Shown: positions 5,758-6,723 of the stretch, one piece after another
How the letters are laid out: each line of letters starts with the position of its first letter
Position numbering within the stretch: position 1 is the stretch's first letter
Assembly: GCA_030632545.1 (NCBI GenBank)
Contig: DAOVUO010000137.1
Location: forward strand, 1 to 6,723
DNA length: 6,723 nucleotides
Source: Bacteroidales bacterium
GTDB taxonomy: Bacteria > Bacteroidota > Bacteroidia > Bacteroidales > DYOH01
Direction: 5' to 3'
Notes under the pieces: model-generated
Told to the model about the DNA's origin: nothing
What the model saw: the letters and a program-made list of their open reading frames with translations, nothing else
Database searches by the model: none
Translations under genes and position numbers: made by a program

Positions 5758-6723
5758 AGCCTGATAAAAATTTTTGATTAAATTGTTGTAGCCAATGTCC
5801 ATGCATCGCAAGTTCAACAACTGGTTCTACTTGATCTCTAAGTTCTTTATTTTGATTTTCCAATTTTGAGAATATGAAATCCTGTTTTTCGGCAAAATCC
5901 TTAGAATTTTGTCGTTGCGAAATTCGTAATTGAGTAAATGCTTGAGCAATTTGGTCAAGACCTGCTTCAAAACCTTGAGTTTCTTTCTCAAAAACAACTG
6001 TAGCAGCTAAACCATATAAAAAATTTAGTATCCAATAGTCTGGTTTTTTAACTAAAAGTTCTTTTGAACTTAGCAATAAATCAAACCATTGTGATTTTTT
6101 ATATCCAATTTGAGAAACATATTCTTTTACCGTATCAAAACTTCTGCGTGTAAGATTTGATGTAGTTTCCAACAAATTTCCGTTGAAATCAGGATTACTC
6201 TGTTTCCGAAAAGGAAATGCTCTTAAATAGTTTGTTGCTCTTAAATTTCTGTACGATTTTTTTTCTTGTTCTCCTAGTTGAATCTGCAAAAAACGCACCA
6301 TTTCATAACTCATTTCATCGGTATAATGCTGAATTTCTCTGTATAATAGGTTTGTGAATTGCGCCCAAAGCTCTGGCATACTATCATCTAGCTTTGGTAG
6401 CACCCTATTAATAAATTCCTCTGAGAAATAGTTCGAGAAATAAATTTTGATTTCTTTTTTATAAAAAAGTATTTCTTTTTTAGTAAACAAACAAACAAAT
6501 ACCCCTAGATTAATATCTTCAATATAACTGTCAATAAAACCAATTTTAATCCATTTTTCAAGAATAATTCTAGTGTGATAACTTGTCCTTATTTTAGAAA
6601 AAATATCAAAAAGTGTTTCTTCTTTTTCCTTGCTTATTTTTTTGTTAGCTTTAGCCTCCATTGCAGGCTTAAAAACGTTCCAATAAGGAAATTTATTAAT
6701 TAATTCATCTGCATAAAAATCTA
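5741..6723 (-). CDS. Helical protein of unknown family, probably 5'-partial at the window edge
   Basis: The frame is open from the right edge to a TAA at 5741-5743, giving 326 visible residues. The first in-frame ATG is at 6661 (306 residues), but 20 codons upstream of it are also open and read like real protein (DFYADELINKFPYWNVFKPA), with no start codon among them, so the true start probably lies beyond the window. Numbered from that Met, the protein has a Lys/Glu-rich segment (4-15), an aromatic-rich helical middle (18-150), a short hydrophobic stretch WILNFLYGLAATVVF (210-224) too short to be a sure membrane helix, and a Gln/Glu/Lys-rich probable coiled coil (232-278). It ends in HGHWLQQFNQKFLSGYEGTN. 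No catalytic motif is visible to me. Its 3' end overlaps the tail-anchored coiled-coil gene by 17 nt, so the two are probably an operon and may be partners. Confidence 0.75.
   Translation of the reverse strand, partial: DFYADELINKFPYWNVFKPAMEAKANKKISKEKEETLFDIFSKIRTSYHTRIILEKWIKIGFIDSYIEDINLGVFVCLFTKKEILFYKKEIKIYFSNYFSEEFINRVLPKLDDSMPELWAQFTNLLYREIQHYTDEMSYEMVRFLQIQLGEQEKKSYRNLRATNYLRAFPFRKQSNPDFNGNLLETTSNLTRRSFDTVKEYVSQIGYKKSQWFDLLLSSKELLVKKPDYWILNFLYGLAATVVFEKETQGFEAGLDQIAQAFTQLRISQRQNSKDFAEKQDFIFSKLENQNKELRDQVEPVVELAMHGHWLQQFNQKFLSGYEGTN

Noticed and set aside
5758..5820. Longer N-terminus of the coiled-coil protein starting at 5820
   Set aside because: It would overlap the upstream gene by 80 nt and adds a leader that does not continue the helical pattern; the ATG at 5757 is more economical.
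5741..6723. Component of a known defence system
   Set aside because: No nuclease, ATPase, helicase, TIR or other effector motif is visible in either right-hand gene; there is no basis for such a claim.

Overview
The window looks like chromosomal DNA from an AT-rich member of the Bacteroidota. Four signs support this. Base composition is low in GC throughout. Start codons follow A/T-rich leaders with no Shine-Dalgarno sequence. Secreted proteins carry Bacteroidota-style signal peptides (cleavage just before Gln, or a lipobox ending in Cys). Two small secreted proteins match, from memory, conserved hypothetical families of that phylum. I see no rRNA, tRNA, CRISPR array, transposase or phage gene.

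Layout from left to right. Positions 1-245 hold no complete gene, only an open 31-codon tail and some short direct repeats. A strong hairpin terminator (246-278) ends a minus-strand gene for a long-chain acyl-CoA synthetase (281-2089), the only gene of confident biochemical function here. Its upstream region (2090-2352) has a perfect 22-bp palindrome nested in a larger interrupted inverted repeat. Next is a minus-strand gene for a small exported, probably beta-rich protein with a TTG start (2353-2913). After a 328-bp divergent spacer come two plus-strand genes 11 bp apart: a lipoprotein (3242-4102) and a small secreted protein (4114-4554). The 348-bp convergent spacer 4555-4902 is rich in structure: degenerate 7-bp tandem repeats, then a cluster of dyads between two inverted copies of an 18-bp GC-rich sequence. 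The right third holds two overlapping minus-strand genes: a tail-anchored coiled-coil protein (4903-5757) and, upstream of it, a helical protein of unknown family (5741 to the right edge). The latter frame is still open at the edge, so its start probably lies outside the window.

The acyl-CoA synthetase activates fatty acids for lipid synthesis or breakdown and has no obvious functional link to its neighbours. The lipoprotein and secreted protein probably form one envelope-related transcription unit. The 17-nt overlap of the right-hand pair suggests translational coupling and a shared job, perhaps with the coiled-coil protein as membrane anchor, but neither protein belongs to a family I recognise. 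The most promising unexplained items are that pair and the structured spacer 4602-4878. I do not see a recognisable defence, toxin-antitoxin or secretion system.
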